A stretch of DNA of 64,000 nt, from assembly GCA_963691705.1 (NCBI GenBank), contig OY829537.1, positions 59,062,304 through 59,126,303 of the forward strand, given 5' to 3'. Below, in pieces: positions 9,330 to 21,515 of the stretch (within the stretch, counting starts at the first letter, position 1; each line of letters starts with the position of its first letter). The notes beneath the pieces were generated by a model, which made no database searches, was not told the origin of the DNA, and worked only from the letters and a program-made list of their open reading frames with translations. This stretch comes from Viola odorata (taxonomy: Eukaryota; Streptophyta; Magnoliopsida; Malpighiales; Violaceae). The position numbers and the translations under genes were made by a program.

Positions 9330-11018
9330 GAATATAACAGACAAGAATATCACATAGCAAAAATTGAACAACAATTGCAAAATTGGACCATACCTAAGGA
9401 ACCAAAAAAGAAAATATATCAAATAGAAACACTAGATTTATTTCAAGATTATTTAATAGAAACCACCGAACAAACCATACCAATAAATCCCCAAATTGAA
9501 ACTCTTCAATTAATCGAATCTAATCAGATAGAAACTGCTAAACAAAAATATAAATTTTTACATATTGGATTAATACAAATAGCCGTAAAACCTTTACATC
9601 GACAAGGTTTAGATTCCCCGATATTAATGTGCCTAAGGGACGCAAGATTTCAAAATTTTAATGATTCTCTATTAGCCATTTTTCAATCAAACTTGGTTAA
9701 AGGACCAGTCTATTTTAATTGTTATCCAAACTTTTCAATATCTCTATTTGATCCAAACATTTTAAAAACTTTAACTTTAAATATTAAAACTCCAGATAAC
9801 ATGATTAAAGATTCTAGAAATATAGCATCAATATACAGAATATATTACAAGGTAATGACAACTAATATAAACCCTAAAGCTATAAAACATTCTCCAAAAA
9901 ATGAAACACTTTTAATCGAAGCTAATACGGAACATGCTATGATACAAACGCCAAAATTATTACAATGGAACCAAGTTACTTTACCTAATGAATGGATTTT
10001 ATCTAAAGCAAACGAATCACAAGCCATAATACCACGAACACAACCAGTAAAAACAGAAGAAGATGAATATGGAAATATACGATTAATATTTGAATCACAT
10101 CCTGAATCTTTAAACACAACTAGTTTTAGAAGATCAGTAAGTAATATCAAAAGACCAATTTTATTCAGATCTTTATCAGGATCGATACTAAGAGGTGTTG
10201 ATTTTAACAAAAATATTCCACGACCATATTATCAAAATATATATCAAAATAGCGAACAAGAAATTATAAGATCACCATCTCCTACGCATAGTGACATGAG
10301 ATATTTAAATCAACTAAATATGATTAAGACTGATAAATATAAAATAGATAAAGAAAGATTAAGAAAAGAATTTTATGATCCTTCAAAAATTGGACTAAGA
10401 ACACAATTTTTTAAAACCTTTACTAAAGAAGAAAAAGATTATATTCAGGAAAGATTTTATAAAGATCTAGAAGAATTACAAATTCATATTCCATTTTTTA
10501 CTTGGTTTCAAAAACAATCAGATTTACACAATATAAAAAACATCAATGTAATAAAATCTGCAAAACAGATATGGAAAACTGCCTTAGATACAAAAGTAGA
10601 ATTTGTATATCCTCCTTTAGAAGAAGTACATATAACACATCATAATAACATCATCGCAGCTTCACCATTTAAACACATTCCTGAAGAAACCAGAGATATA
10701 AATCTAAAAGATATTAAAAACATTCAAAATCAAAATAATTATACAAACCTCATGCTAAATACTTTAGCGACACAAATAACTACTGTAGAAGCAAATCTTC
10801 CTCCACCTATTCAATTTAAAAGTACTACTGTAGGAGCAGAAACCAGTAAGAAACAAGAAAAAATGAACATTCTTACTCAACCTTTATTCAAACCAATTGA
10901 AATGACTAATTCTGAAATAATGAATTTTAAATTTAAAAAAGAAGATGAATATTTAGATATAATAAATATAAAATTAGATAAAATAAATATAAAATCTAAA
11001 AATCAAATTCAGTATTAA
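9330..11018 (+). pseudogene. caulimovirid movement protein (30K family) region of the polyprotein
   Basis: Open from 9330 (just after a stop) to the stop at 11016-11018, with no ATG near the start; the often-used start at 9375 is TTG. Residues about 60-170 carry the 30K-type movement-protein core: GLIQIAVKPLHRQG, SPILMCLRDARF, SNLVKGPVYFNCYPNFSISL. Such proteins open plasmodesmata for cell-to-cell spread. The C-terminal half is Lys/Asn/Ile-rich and leads toward the coat-protein start (11019-11245), broken by stops at 11018 and shortly after. Confidence 0.7.
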
Positions 11019-11144
11019 CAGAAGAAATTGAAGAAAAAGATATAAAAGATATCTCAGAACAATTTCAGGAATTAGAAATTAATAAACTAAGAACTAAAAA
11101 TTACCAAAAACCTAGAATAAAACACTTTTATCCTAGACCAACCA

Positions 11145-11245
11145 TTCCTGATGTACAATCAGAGGATATGAATACCAGAACTCAATATAACTACGATGGT
11201 CAAAGTATTTTAGAATGGAATTTAGATGGACAAAGTGAGCATAAT
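11145..11245 (+). repeat. terminal overlap of the pararetrovirus, right copy
   Basis: The counterpart of 4100-4200. The reading frame here keeps a Trp codon where the left copy has a stop. The viral sequence ends at ATAAT, where the Tat-element LTR starts with TGTTGATACC. Confidence 0.85.
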
Positions 11246-12173
11246 GTTGATACCCGAATTTTGACGCCATTTTTAATTGATTTTAGCATTTCTATTATTT
11301 ACTTAATTTACTGTCATTTTTAGTTAATTTACTGTCGTTAGCATTTTTAAGTGTTTCATCGCATTTTAGAATCGTCGTTAGCATCGTCACCTTTCGAAAT
11401 AGCATTTTTAACTTGTCATCGCGTATTTTCATTATTATTATCATTATTATTTTTAGCCTTAAAAATCACATTTTTAACTATCCAGCAGTCCTTTACTAGT
11501 TTTTTCTTCGTTTTAGGTCATCACATGAATTTTAGGATTTTTAGTATTTTAGCGCATTTTTTAGTATTTTTATTATTTTATTATTATTTTCATTCGAGCT
11601 TTTATTGGACCCGAGTAAGTCCGCTCGGACAATAGCTTGACTTTAAAATGTTTTCCATCAACTATTTGCTAGCTTTTTTTCCGCTCGCAACGGTCTACAG
11701 CGTTTTGTGTAATTTTCGGCGTAACGTCTTTATTTTTCCGTTCAAACGTTTCACGTTTTTTAACGCGAAAATAAACACGTTAAACGAAAAAATCTTGTCA
11801 TTCGCTGTAGACAGTTAAACCCGTCATATTTTTATCTACGCGCTGGTACCTTCGGCTCGAAAAGTCGGAACGTTTGTTGGCAGGAACTGGCTCGAGGCCA
11901 TTTAAATCAGATAAAAGGCCATTTAATCATGGCCATTGATCTGGTCAACCAAGGAAAGTTAACCAGATCAATGGCCCTTGAATTAATGTGCATAATGCAC
12001 ATGCACAGTGCACGCACGAGCAAGGCAACGAAGTCCTCGCCCGAGCCACCTGCTCCCATCGCGCCCTAGCTCCCTATCCCTTCGCCATCATCACGGCTCC
12101 CCTAGCCCAGCCAGCGCACGCTCCCGGCCACCACGCGCAGCTCCTTCGTCCGGCCATCCACGCGATCTTTGGC

Positions 12174-12182
12174 TATAAATAG
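12174..12182 (+). promoter_or_regulatory. TATA box in the Tat LTR
   Basis: TATAAATAG follows a GC-rich segment about 930 bp into the LTR and precedes a mixed leader. It is the best candidate for the U3 promoter. Confidence 0.5.
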
Positions 12183-13201
12183 CCACCACCCTTCAACGCA
12201 AAAGGGGTCCAAAATTTTGCAAGAAAAAGGCCATTGCCCCTCTCCATTTTTCCAAGCCAGTCCACGAACCAGCCGAACCACCTCCTTGCGCTCAATCCTC
12301 TCCTCTTTCGGCAAGCACTGTAAGCGTTTTTTTCCCTAGTTTTTCTTTTAAATTCCATTTTAAGTTTAGCTAATTAATTAATCACTAAAACCTACTGCAA
12401 CCACCTTCTTTTCAGTCTAATTTCACCATGCTAACATTAGTTTAAATTACCGTTGCTTAGTTTAATTGTTTCGTCAATTAACGTCAAAATGCATCTCTTC
12501 GTTTCCCTCAAAAGCATGTTGTTTTCGTTGCCATTTTCTTGCTGTTATTACATGGTTGTGTTGTAGGAAGAGAGAGGCTCCTTTCGGGCCAAGAACCAGG
12601 CGAATTGGTCGCCTGGTTCGTCACCTCCGTCGCCGGCAGTGGCGCCGACGATGTGAGGTTGAAGATGATGATTCTTGGGCCATTTGGCCTTCGCGCAAAG
12701 AATAAGAGAAAGGTGATGGGCTTGGCCCATCACCATTTAAATTAATTTCCTTGGGCCAGGAACTGTTCCTGGCCCATTTCTCCAAATTTTAAGCTGTGCC
12801 CAGCCCATTTATATTTTTCCGAGTCTTCGATTCGTTATTTTTTTTTACGTAAAATGCTCACATGTTTCGTATAATTATTATTCATGATATGTGCTATTTT
12901 TCCTATATTTTATACATGAATTGTTTAGTTCACTTTTTTTGTAAAATATTTCGTATGCTTATTCTTGCATCAAGTTGTTTATTGAATTGTTTTTATAAGT
13001 GAATTGCTCATTTCTTATCGTGATATTTATTTTTATGTTATTTAACTTCAGTCATTTATATTCAGCAATTTAAATTCAATTATTTATTTTACCGCCTACA
13101 TGGTCGGTTGCATTTTAATTTCCGCTATATCAACAACTTTAATTTTTCGCAAACTGCTGGAAATCCTTCCGCAAATTATCAACTGTTTAATTTTCATCAA
13201 A

Positions 13202-13395
13202 TCATTTAATTTTCGTATGCGTCAAATTCGTCATTTTTCGCATGCAATCAACTCAGCATTTAATTTTCGTATGTGTCAAATCCATCATTTCTCGCATGCA
13301 AACAACTGCCATCATTTATTTTCCTGCATTCATCCAAATCAGCATTTAATTCTCGTATGCGTTAAATTCATCATTTCTCGCATGCAACCGACCGT
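13202..13395 (+). repeat. tandem repeat, 54-bp unit, three diverged copies in the LTR
   Basis: Copies start CATTTAATTTTCGTATG at about 13202 and 13256, and CATTTAATTCTCGTATG at about 13343. Each ends with the TCGCATGCAA block. Copies 1 and 2 are adjacent; copy 3 follows a 33-bp spacer. Confidence 0.7.
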
Positions 13396-14312
13396 CATCT
13401 TTTAAATCTTCGCACTCATAAAATTGCTTATTTATTTCTCAAGCTATCACTAACACTCTCGTTTTGTAGGTTTTAGTTTCAAGCTTTGCTTGCAAGTACG
13501 CCTTTCGATTCCTTTTTATTTATTCAACATTTTTTCGCAAATATCAATCGTACGCATGATATATAGAACTGCTAGAATTAAAATCAACCCACATGAACAA
13601 CGTGTTTAAAGAGTTGCTTAAAATGCCATGTTCATATGATTTTAAATTCTCGCTTATATTGACTGCATGTACATGGGGATTTTCGATCCCACACTAGTTT
13701 TCCACTTCAAAATTCCATCATTTAAATTTGTACTCTGTTAGCAATCCATGTTAGGATCACGTAGTAATTAATTTAATCATGCATGGCCCGATGATGAAAA
13801 AAGAGGGCGCTCATTCAGTCTTACGGAAAATTCAGCCCCATCACGTTGCGGTCGGGAATAATCAATCAATCTTGATAAACGGTAACCCCATCAGAAAGAT
13901 TTTTTAATTATTCCTGAACGTCACGATCATAAAAAAAGACTAAAGTGACGATTCCTCTGAGGGCCCCCTTTTTCAAAACGTATTTTTCAAACACCTTTTT
14001 AAACACCTCTCTCATCAACCGGTAACCGTTTTCGGATGTGACTCGGGTGCCTAACACCTTCCCGAGACCATAATACGACCCCGAACCTTTGTCTGGGGTC
14101 TAGACCCTTTTTTTGTGCCTTTAGTTTTTTTTACTTATTATATTTCCTATGCCATGACGATTAGGGTTCCCTAAGCCTAGCAACCAAATTAGGGTGGCGA
14201 CTTCATTGCATGCTGCTAGGCGTCCTTTTACGCCGAGCATCTGAAGGTCTCAAATTTGGTTGCACACTCGCAAATTACTCTTTTTTCGTAATTTTTGTGG
14301 GGCGCGACAGTT

Positions 14313-14330
14313 TGGCGACTTCACTGGGGA
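14313..14330 (+). other. primer-binding site of the Tat/Ogre-type element
   Basis: TGGCGACTTCACTGGGGA directly follows the LTR end. PBSs beginning TGGCGACT are typical of Tat/Ogre elements, where a tRNA-Arg primer has been proposed; the tRNA identity here is from memory, not checked. Confidence 0.65.
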
Positions 14331-14848
14331 CCTTAGGGTCGGAGCCGGTTTTATCTTTTTAGAGAGGTATTTTGTTTGTTTGTTTATTTATTTGCTTTGA
14401 TCAATTGCTGGCCTGTTCATTTATTTGCTTTATCAATTGTCATATGCATTTCATAGCGCCCTACACCCAGGGGACAATTACCAAAATAGGAGGGTAGTAG
14501 TGATGCCCTAGGACACATGTCCTGGGTAGTGTTCACCAATCCCAACTCGGATGAACCCCTAAAGCCAGTCGAAAGGTTGCACGATTTCGCAAGAAATCGG
14601 GACACTGGATGACACTTTAGGGACCTTTTCATGGTATCATCCGGGAACTATTCAAGCCAGTTAGAGGTGTCGGAATCAGAGCCCCAGCACGTGCATCATG
14701 ATTATACCTGTTTGTTGTGGCTCTATTTGTTTTGCTGGCATATTGATGTGATTTTTCTGTTATACGAACTGTAATTTCTTACACGTGCAGGTTACTTTGT
14801 ATTTAAAATTTTATTTTTGTCCCATAGGACCCATCTTGCTCATTCGAC

Positions 14849-16489
14849 ATGTCGGCACCTACACTACTTTCATTTAATATTTTCGGGGGACGAAGCTTCG
14901 ACGATCAGGCCGCACAAGGAGATCTGTTGGAACGTGGGTTCGCCCCTGACATCACCACTAAGATCAAAGTATAAGTCGTGGACTTTGACTTAACTAGGAT
15001 TCGGATGTTGAGAAATGAGCTGACTGAAGACGAAGAGACACAGTTTGAGGGTATTTATGGAAAGCTACTGACCCTAGTTGACGTAAAGACTGATTAGGGT
15101 TGCATCCGGGCAGCCCTAAAATTCTGGGATCCCTATTATCGGTGCTTCTCTTTCGACAAAGAGGTAGACTTGACTCCTACGCTAGAGGAGTACTCGGCTC
15201 TGATGTGCTTCACCTCTCCTATATCGGCCATATACCAGAATGTTCGACTCGACTCCTCGAGTGTCAAAATAAGGCTCGATAAGTTGTTAAGAATCACTAC
15301 TCGTGTCAGAGAGGGTGACTACTTCTGGTGCTGGTCAGATATTGAGGCACGCTTTCGATTGTCCAACGGGAAAAAACGCTTAAGGATTCTAGCTTTCGCC
15401 ATTGTAGGATTTGTCCTCTTTCCGAAAATGAGGAATGCCATCGACTTTGCAGCAGCCAACATCTTTTACGAGATGGAAACAAATGCCATCAATCCTACAA
15501 CAGCCATTCTGGCCGAGACCTTTCGCTCCTTGGACTCTTGTCGAAGAAAAGGGAAAGGGAGACTTACCTGTTGCACCCAGTTGTTGACAGTATGGTTGGT
15601 CAGCCACTTCAAACAGGTTCCTGATCAGACCCTTTTCTTCGCGAGCTACATAAGATCATGCCCTCTACTCAGAGTTATCAACGCAATAACCACGGATAGA
15701 TAGGAGATGGAAAATAAGGATGTCTGGGTCGACCGATTCATAAACCTCTCAGAAGAAGACTTCAGTTGGCACCCCAAATGGCTGCAGACTTCCAATCCCA
15801 TCGTCTGCTGTGGACACTTACCTTGGGTTCCTTTGATCGGAGCTTGGGGATGCACTCACTATTGCCCTGCCCTCATCCTCAGACAGTTCTGCATCACGTA
15901 AATAATTTCTGTAACATTCGGCATGACAAGGTCAGACCTGCCACACACTAGAGAAAATCAGGACATTCAGCTGTACGCCCGAGACTGGGCCCACCCTTTT
16001 TGCCTCAAAGGACACGGCATCCCTGCAACCACAATACCAGAATATCCATAGTGGAGGTCGAGACGAGTTAATGGCAATGTCTTACCTCGCCCTGAAAATC
16101 AAAAACCGATGGAAGAAGAAGGGGAATCTCAAGTGAGCAAAGGAACGGATGTCATGGCTTACGCTCAAGTGGTAGAACAGATGCGAGCAGCACAAGAAGA
16201 ACGAGATCTGATGATAGAGGAAAGGGATATGGCCCAAGCACGTCAATGCTACGCAGAAGTCCAGATGAATGAACTGGACAGGCATCACAAGGATTTTGTC
16301 CGGGTACAAACAGTACAAAAGAAGGTGGCCCTCAGGGCCTTTAAAGAACGCTTGAGCAGCGAAACCCGCAAGAGAGAAGAATCCAGTGTCATAATCAAAG
16401 ACAGGGATTCGACGATAAGGGTCTTGACTACTCGCGCGGACCTGGGAGATCGAAAGAACCAAGCACTACAGAGCCGAATTACCGCTTAA
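14849..16489 (+). pseudogene. Tat/Ogre ORF1 (DUF7745/plant-mobile-domain-like) with C-terminal coiled coil
   Basis: ATG at 14849 opens a frame encoding an N-terminal region (LLERGFAPDI), then a domain resembling the ORF1 proteins annotated DUF7745 in plant genomes (LKFWDPYYRCFSF, PTLEEYSALM). A Trp/Pro-rich block follows (HPKWLQTSNPI, LPWVPLIGAWGC), then a charged coiled coil at 16109-16489 (QMRAAQEERDLMIEERDMAQ). Stops interrupt the same frame at about 14972, 15095, 15701, 15899 and near 16050; otherwise the phase is kept for 1.6 kb. Tat/Ogre elements carry such an extra ORF upstream of gag; its role is unknown. The domain name is a by-eye assignment. Confidence 0.6.
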
Positions 16490-17295
16490 GAGGCTGAAAT
16501 AGAGATGCAGAAAGGAGAGATGACCTCCATGGAATACCTTTGGCAAGAACAAGAGAAGTCCGATCCCCAGGAGTGACCCCTTAATGGGAATGCTAGAGTA
16601 TCGGCAACCCCTTTTTCATGTAACTAGGATCCCTAATTTCATCTAGTCTAGCCATTTTTGATGAATTTAGGTAGCTGGCTAGTTCACTACATCTTGTAAA
16701 AAAAATTTAATCAAGTCGTACCTTTTTCGGATATTTATTTAATCGCCTCAACTTTCCATGTCAATCATCCCTCCAATATAAACTCAAAAACCATCGCAAA
16801 ACAAAAAGAGAAAATCCCTCCGGGATAAAACACAATCGTCTCACCGAAATTCCGAAAATCAGCACAAGTATTCAAAACATCCGAGTATCGCTCACTCGTG
16901 GCCATGTCTTCCTAGTTTATCACCAAAAAAAAACTCCAAGTTCATAAAAAGATTGTTGTCTCTCCCCTCGGTTGATTTTACTAGGCATCAGGCCTTGCAT
17001 CGTCAAAAGTATAGCGTAAAAGAGATCTTCCTAGCATGGCGGCATTGGTTGCCCCTGCTGATTTGGGTTTCGCCATTAGCATCTCAGATTTTCTTCATAT
17101 CGTTGGAATGTATAGAGGCTTCCTTCGTATCTTGTCAACTGCTGGGATTCCTCGCCTCTCCGACCGCCCTGAAAATATCAAGTGAAAGTATAGCCAGAAA
17201 AGCGAATGAGCAATGTGGAGGCCTCGGGATTGCACATCACCTGTATATCCTCACTTGTATTTACTCTTTTCTATATTTTTCTTTTTTTTAGGTTC
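16490..17295 (+). other. ORF1-gag spacer, possible intron
   Basis: No usable coding frame. The sequence is AT-rich and ends in a pyrimidine-rich tract, TTTTTCTTTTTTTTAG, directly before GTTCATG at 17293, which looks like a 3' splice site next to the gag ATG. A plausible donor (CATGTAACT) lies near 16618. The frame 16953-17291 is rejected as chance. Confidence 0.3.
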
Positions 17296-19494
17296 ATGAT
17301 AGCTCCTCGGAAGCAAGCTACTCCGCACAGGCTCCCCCTAACTAGACTTCAAAAATGAAAAATGATTGAACCGGCCAAGACCAATGAAGCACTAACAGCT
17401 AGAATCGCTGAGTTAGAGGAGCAAGTTAGGATCACTACAGAAAGAGCCACCAGGGCCGAAAAGGAAAGAGATGAAGTTGTCACTGAAGTGCCACCGGGTT
17501 TTGATCTCCCTCAAACAAAAGGACCTCCCTCTTCGCTCACCGTCGCAGGACCATCCGTACTCCCACCACTTTCTGGCCCCCCGGGCCATTGGAGATGGGA
17601 TAATCCCTTCACTATACCCACCACTGCACACCCTACAGTTAAGGCGGGTGAAGAGATCTCCCTGTCGCTTCAGCACCTTTCAATCAACCCTGCTGTGGAC
17701 CCCAGCAAGAGCCAGGCCCACCTAGAGGCTTTGTATCTCCCTCCTATTCCTCCGAGCACAATTCCCGGACCTGTGGGAACTCAGCTCCTCACTTTCAACC
17801 CAACACAACCTCAGTTCTCATCAGAACCTATGCTGCCCTTCGGTTCTAACCCCATCGGGGCCGAGAAACCGAAAAGTGACAGACTGAATCTTCTAGAGGA
17901 AAGACTCAGAGCAATCTAAGGGGCCGATCCGTTCGATCCCACAGGTCCCGCCGATATGTGCATGGTCCCCGGGATCGTCATACCTCTGAAGTACAAGATC
18001 CCCAACTTTGAAAAGTATACGGGGGTAGAGTGCCCAAAGACCCACCTTAGAGCATATTGCAACAAGATGGCAGAGATGATCCACAACGAACCGTTGTTGA
18101 TCCATCTATTCCGAGAAAGCTTGACCAAGCACGCCTTAACATGGTATATGGGGCTGGACAGAGCCAGGATCAGGACGTGGAGAGACCTGTCCGATGCCTT
18201 CTACCGACAATATAAATTCAACATGGAGGTGGCTCCTGACCGCGCCGACCTGCAAAATCTGGAAAAGAAAATCGGCGAGTCCGTGAAGACCTATGCTCAG
18301 AGATGGAGAGAGTTGGCTTCGAGAATCTCTCCACCCTTAAGCGACAAGGAACTCTTGTCGATTTTCTTGCACACCTTCAAAGCTCCCAACTACACCTACC
18401 TGATCTCGAACCCCTCAAACAACTTCTCCGACATGGTCATAATTGCCGAAAGAGTCGAGCAAGGGATTAAGTCTGGACGAATCACGCATCCAACACCAGA
18501 GTCTGTACCAAAGAAAGCATCAGTCGTGAAAAGGGACGTCGGATTTGTCGCTCCCCAAGCTAATCAGGGGCAGTCGTTTCCACCACCACCGCCTTATTTA
18601 TTGCCACCACCGTATCATCTGCCATCACTATATCAACCCACCTCCTTTCCTTTTACTTCACCACCAATTGCTAATATCCTGCCTCAAAATCCTACACATT
18701 TCCCACCACCTCCAGTAGAAACATCACAACCTATGCAACCCAAGCCATATAACCCGCCAAAAGACCCAAATAACCAAAACACGACCAACAATCGGTGGAA
18801 CCGAGAGCCTCTACCTCCTCTCCCTCTTCCCGCGGGGGAAATCTACAAACATCTCCTGGCAGCCGGACAGATCGTACCGGTCCCTGCTCAGCCTCAATTG
18901 CCTCCTTACCCAAAGTGGTATGATCTCAACGCAAGGTGCGAATATCACGCTGGAGCCCCAGGTCACACTTTGGAAAATTGCTTCGCATTCAAGGCAAAAG
19001 TCCATCACTTGATCAAAAGTGGATGGGTATCTTTCGAAGGATTAGCAAAAGGACCCAACACATCCACCAACCCTCTCCCCAATCATTCCCAAGGAAAGGG
19101 AGGGGTGAATGCCATCTCGGCAGGAGAAAGCAACGACCGTCTCTCTTCAGCATCAAGTTGGCCACAAGAACAGCTTTTCCAGGCCTTAGCTCGAGAGGGA
19201 TATGTGCCATACGCGGAGAGCAATCCAAGTCACTGCATGTACTGCAAGGGAAGCGACGGTCATAAGATCCAAGGTTGCGAGTTGTTCGCAGGAAAGGTGA
19301 GACAACTCTCGAGTCTCGGAGTAATACAAACCCAGAAAGCGACCCCCGGGGAAGGATCCATCAACATGATCGGCGACGGATTTCCTATCCCGCATAACGC
19401 CAATGGAACCCCACTCCAAATCGTCCAGAAGAAAGGATCGACTTCATCGTGCAAGCGGTTCTCCGCGCTGCGACGAAGGCGACCGCGAGATTGA
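17296..19494 (+). pseudogene. gag: Tat/Ogre Gag with two in-frame stops
   Basis: ATG 17296 (right after the AG at 17292) opens the frame; TGA at 17356 and TAA at 17917 interrupt it. The codon at 17917 is probably a former GAA. The N-terminus has a coiled coil (ARIAELEEQVRITTERATRA), then a Pro-rich linker. The Gag core is at 17956-18540 (CNKMAEMIHNEPLLIHLF, LTWYMGLDRARI, FYRQYKFNMEVAPDRADL, RWRELASRISPPLS). A Pro-rich stretch follows, then the first zinc-binding module: CEYHAGAPGHTLENC and CMYCKGSDGHKIQGC. A frameshift near 19450-19500 leads to a second copy of that module. Confidence 0.75.
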
Positions 19495-20200
19495 CACCTT
19501 GGGCCAACCTTCCGGGAAGTTCGACTACCTCGTCAGGTATTCGGCACCACCCTCCTATTCTAGCATAGTGCCCTTACTACCCTCTTGGGAATCCTCAGAC
19601 TCCGAGTCATACCCTTCACCGACATGGTCGTTTCCTCCGTTTCCTTTGAAAGAGATCTACGCAAGCCTCTTGGCAGACGGGCAGATTACACCATCCCCAC
19701 TCTCGCCTCAATCCCTTCCTTACCCTAGCTGGTATGATCCAAAGGTCAGCTGCGAATATCACACCGGATCCCGAGGACCCTCCTTGGAAAACTGTTACGA
19801 CTTTAGGGAGAAGGTCGAGCACCTAACCAAAGAAGGACGAATCTCGTCCAAAGGTTTAGCAAAGGGTCCTGCTGTGACAACCGGTCCTCTACCGCACCAT
19901 AATCCTGGGATGAGCGACATTTCTTCCATTGGAATTGACCTTTCTCACCTGTCGATGGGGGAAGTACCCAATGAAGAATTGTTCTTCGCATTAGCTAACA
20001 ACGCATATCTACCATTCCCGGGGAATAGTCAGGCCCAATGCCTATTCTGCCAAGGGGAAAGCAAGCATGACATCCAGGATTGCAGACTTTTTTAGCAAAA
20101 AGTCAAGCAACTCACAACATTCGGGATCATTCAGACCAAAGGGAAAACCCAATGAGCAATCAACGTCATCGAGGATAATCCTCCAGCACCGTATTCCTTC
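19440..20200 (+). pseudogene. Tat Gag C-terminal region: second copy of the zinc-binding module
   Basis: In the +1 frame relative to gag, this stretch repeats the layout of the first module: EIYASLLADGQI against EIYKHLLAAGQI, SLPYPSWYD against LPPYPKWYD, CEYHTGSRGPSLENC against CEYHAGAPGHTLENC, then CLFCQGESKHDIQDC against CMYCKGSDGHKIQGC, and GIIQT against GVIQT. In this copy the second His of the first knuckle is Ser (GPSLENC). Stops occur at 20093 and about 20153. The copies differ at roughly half of their residues, so the duplication is old. Confidence 0.65.
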
Positions 20201-21418
20201 AAATACGTGGCCCAAACAGGAGATGCAGCCCCTACCCTACGCAAAGTAGTGTTCACATTAGCTGTGAATACTCCCAGCCGAGACTTACGCGCGGTCCCAT
20301 TCAACTACGGATACACGGTGGTCACCACCCCTCCTGCCGTCACATCAACAGGACTCGCTATTGGCGAAGCCTCTCATATCGAGGGCATGACCCGCATCGG
20401 AAGATGTTACATCTCGGAGGAAGTAGAAAAGCAACGGCAAGCCAAAGGAAAAAATTCTGCGATTCACGAAGAAACGGTAGAAGAGACATAAGGTTTGAGC
20501 AAGCCTGTAACCGAGGACGAGACAGCCGAGTTCCTCAAGATCATGAAACAGAACGAGTTCAGCATCATCGAACAACTAAGGAAAACCCCAGCTCGCATCT
20601 CCATCATGGAGCTGATCCTTACTTCAGAGCCACATCGCCACGCTCTCTTGAAAGTCTTAAAGCACGCCTTCGTGACTAAGGATATCACCACGGAAGGGGT
20701 GGAAAACCTCGTCGGAAGAATTCAAGCCTTAAGCAGCATTTCCTTCTCTGAAGGAGAGATCGACCCCTCAGGAAGAGATCACAACAAGGCCCTATACATC
20801 ACAGTAGAATGTAAAGGACACGTCATAGCAAAGGCCCTAATCGACAATGGGTCCGCATTTAATGTCATGCCCAGGCATGTCCTCGAACAACTGCCGGTCG
20901 ATTCCTCTCTCATGAAATCTAGCGGAATGATGGCTAGGGCTTTCGATGGCACCACTCGAGAGATCATCGGGAACATTGAGTTGGATATGGTCATCGGGCC
21001 CCACACTTTCGCCTTGACATTCCAGATCATGGAAATCCAACCCGCTTATAGCATGCTTCTAGGACGGCCTTGGATCCATTCAGCGGGAGCCGTCCCCTCT
21101 TCCCTGCATCAGTGCCTCAAATACGTCAAGGACAATGCCCTCGTCACAATAAAGGCAGAGGAAGCCTTGATCTTGGCCAAGCATGTATCCGTGCCTTACA
21201 TCGAAACTGCTGAAACCTTGGAAAGTTCTTTCCAAACCTTCAAAATCGTCAACGCGGATTGGATCGAGGAAGGATCCCCCATTTGCGAAGCCTCAAAATC
21301 TGGGATAGCCGAAACAACCACTAAGTCAACACTAGAGGGAAGCTTACAATTAGGAAAACGGATGAAACCATCAATGAAAATCCAATCAGGGTATCAGACC
21401 TCCGTATCTGCACTCTAG
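20201..21418 (+). pseudogene. Tat/Ogre protease region
   Basis: It continues the same phase, with TAA at 20489. After a helical segment (LLKVLKHAFVTKDITTEG, typical of the Tat gag-pro linker) comes the aspartic protease: ALIDNGSAFNVMP with catalytic Asp, then DMVIGPHTFALTFQIM and MLLGRPWIHSAGAVPSSLHQ. It processes the polyprotein. The frame ends at TAG 21416-21418, ahead of the putative intron. Confidence 0.7.
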
Positions 21419-21515
21419 GAGAAGAAGGATCGTCGCCTGGTTCAGTCATTTTCGTTAAGAAGTCAGGGGAGTCTGTGTGCAACTAGACCATCACCATGCT
21501 TCCGGATGTCTCTCC

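Larger units (their letters stand above)
4100..11245 (+). mobile_element. endogenous pararetrovirus (Caulimoviridae, florendovirus-like), circularly permuted and defective
   Basis: An AT-rich block with caulimovirid domains in the order coat protein, zinc knuckle, protease, RT remnant, RNase H, downstream ORF2, promoter/poly(A), PBS, movement protein, start of coat protein. The first about 101 bp recur at the right end, so the copy covers slightly more than one lap of a circular genome opened in the coat-protein gene. A movement protein upstream of coat protein, plus a separate second ORF after RNase H, matches florendovirus organisation as I know it; petuvirus is the alternative. There are multiple stops, and the RT core is deleted, so the copy is dead. 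The right end is cut by the Tat LTR at 11245. Confidence 0.8.
11245..14309 (+). repeat. 5' LTR of the Tat/Ogre-type element (about 3.07 kb)
   Basis: It begins TGTTGATACCCG and ends GGGGCGCGACA, three bases before the PBS. It holds a TATA box (12174), a tandem 54-bp repeat (13202-13395) and several AT-rich stretches. The length is typical of the Tat/Ogre group. The frames inside it (for example 11988-12182 and 12466-12745) are short and compositionally unlike coding sequence, so no genes are called. Confidence 0.75.

Noticed and set aside
11988..12745. Small frames within the Tat LTR
   Set aside because: They lie in LTR sequence around the TATA box, lack motifs, and overlap on both strands.
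16953..17291. 112-codon frame upstream of the Tat gag
   Set aside because: It ends at a pyrimidine-tract AG and has random composition; better explained as spacer or intron.
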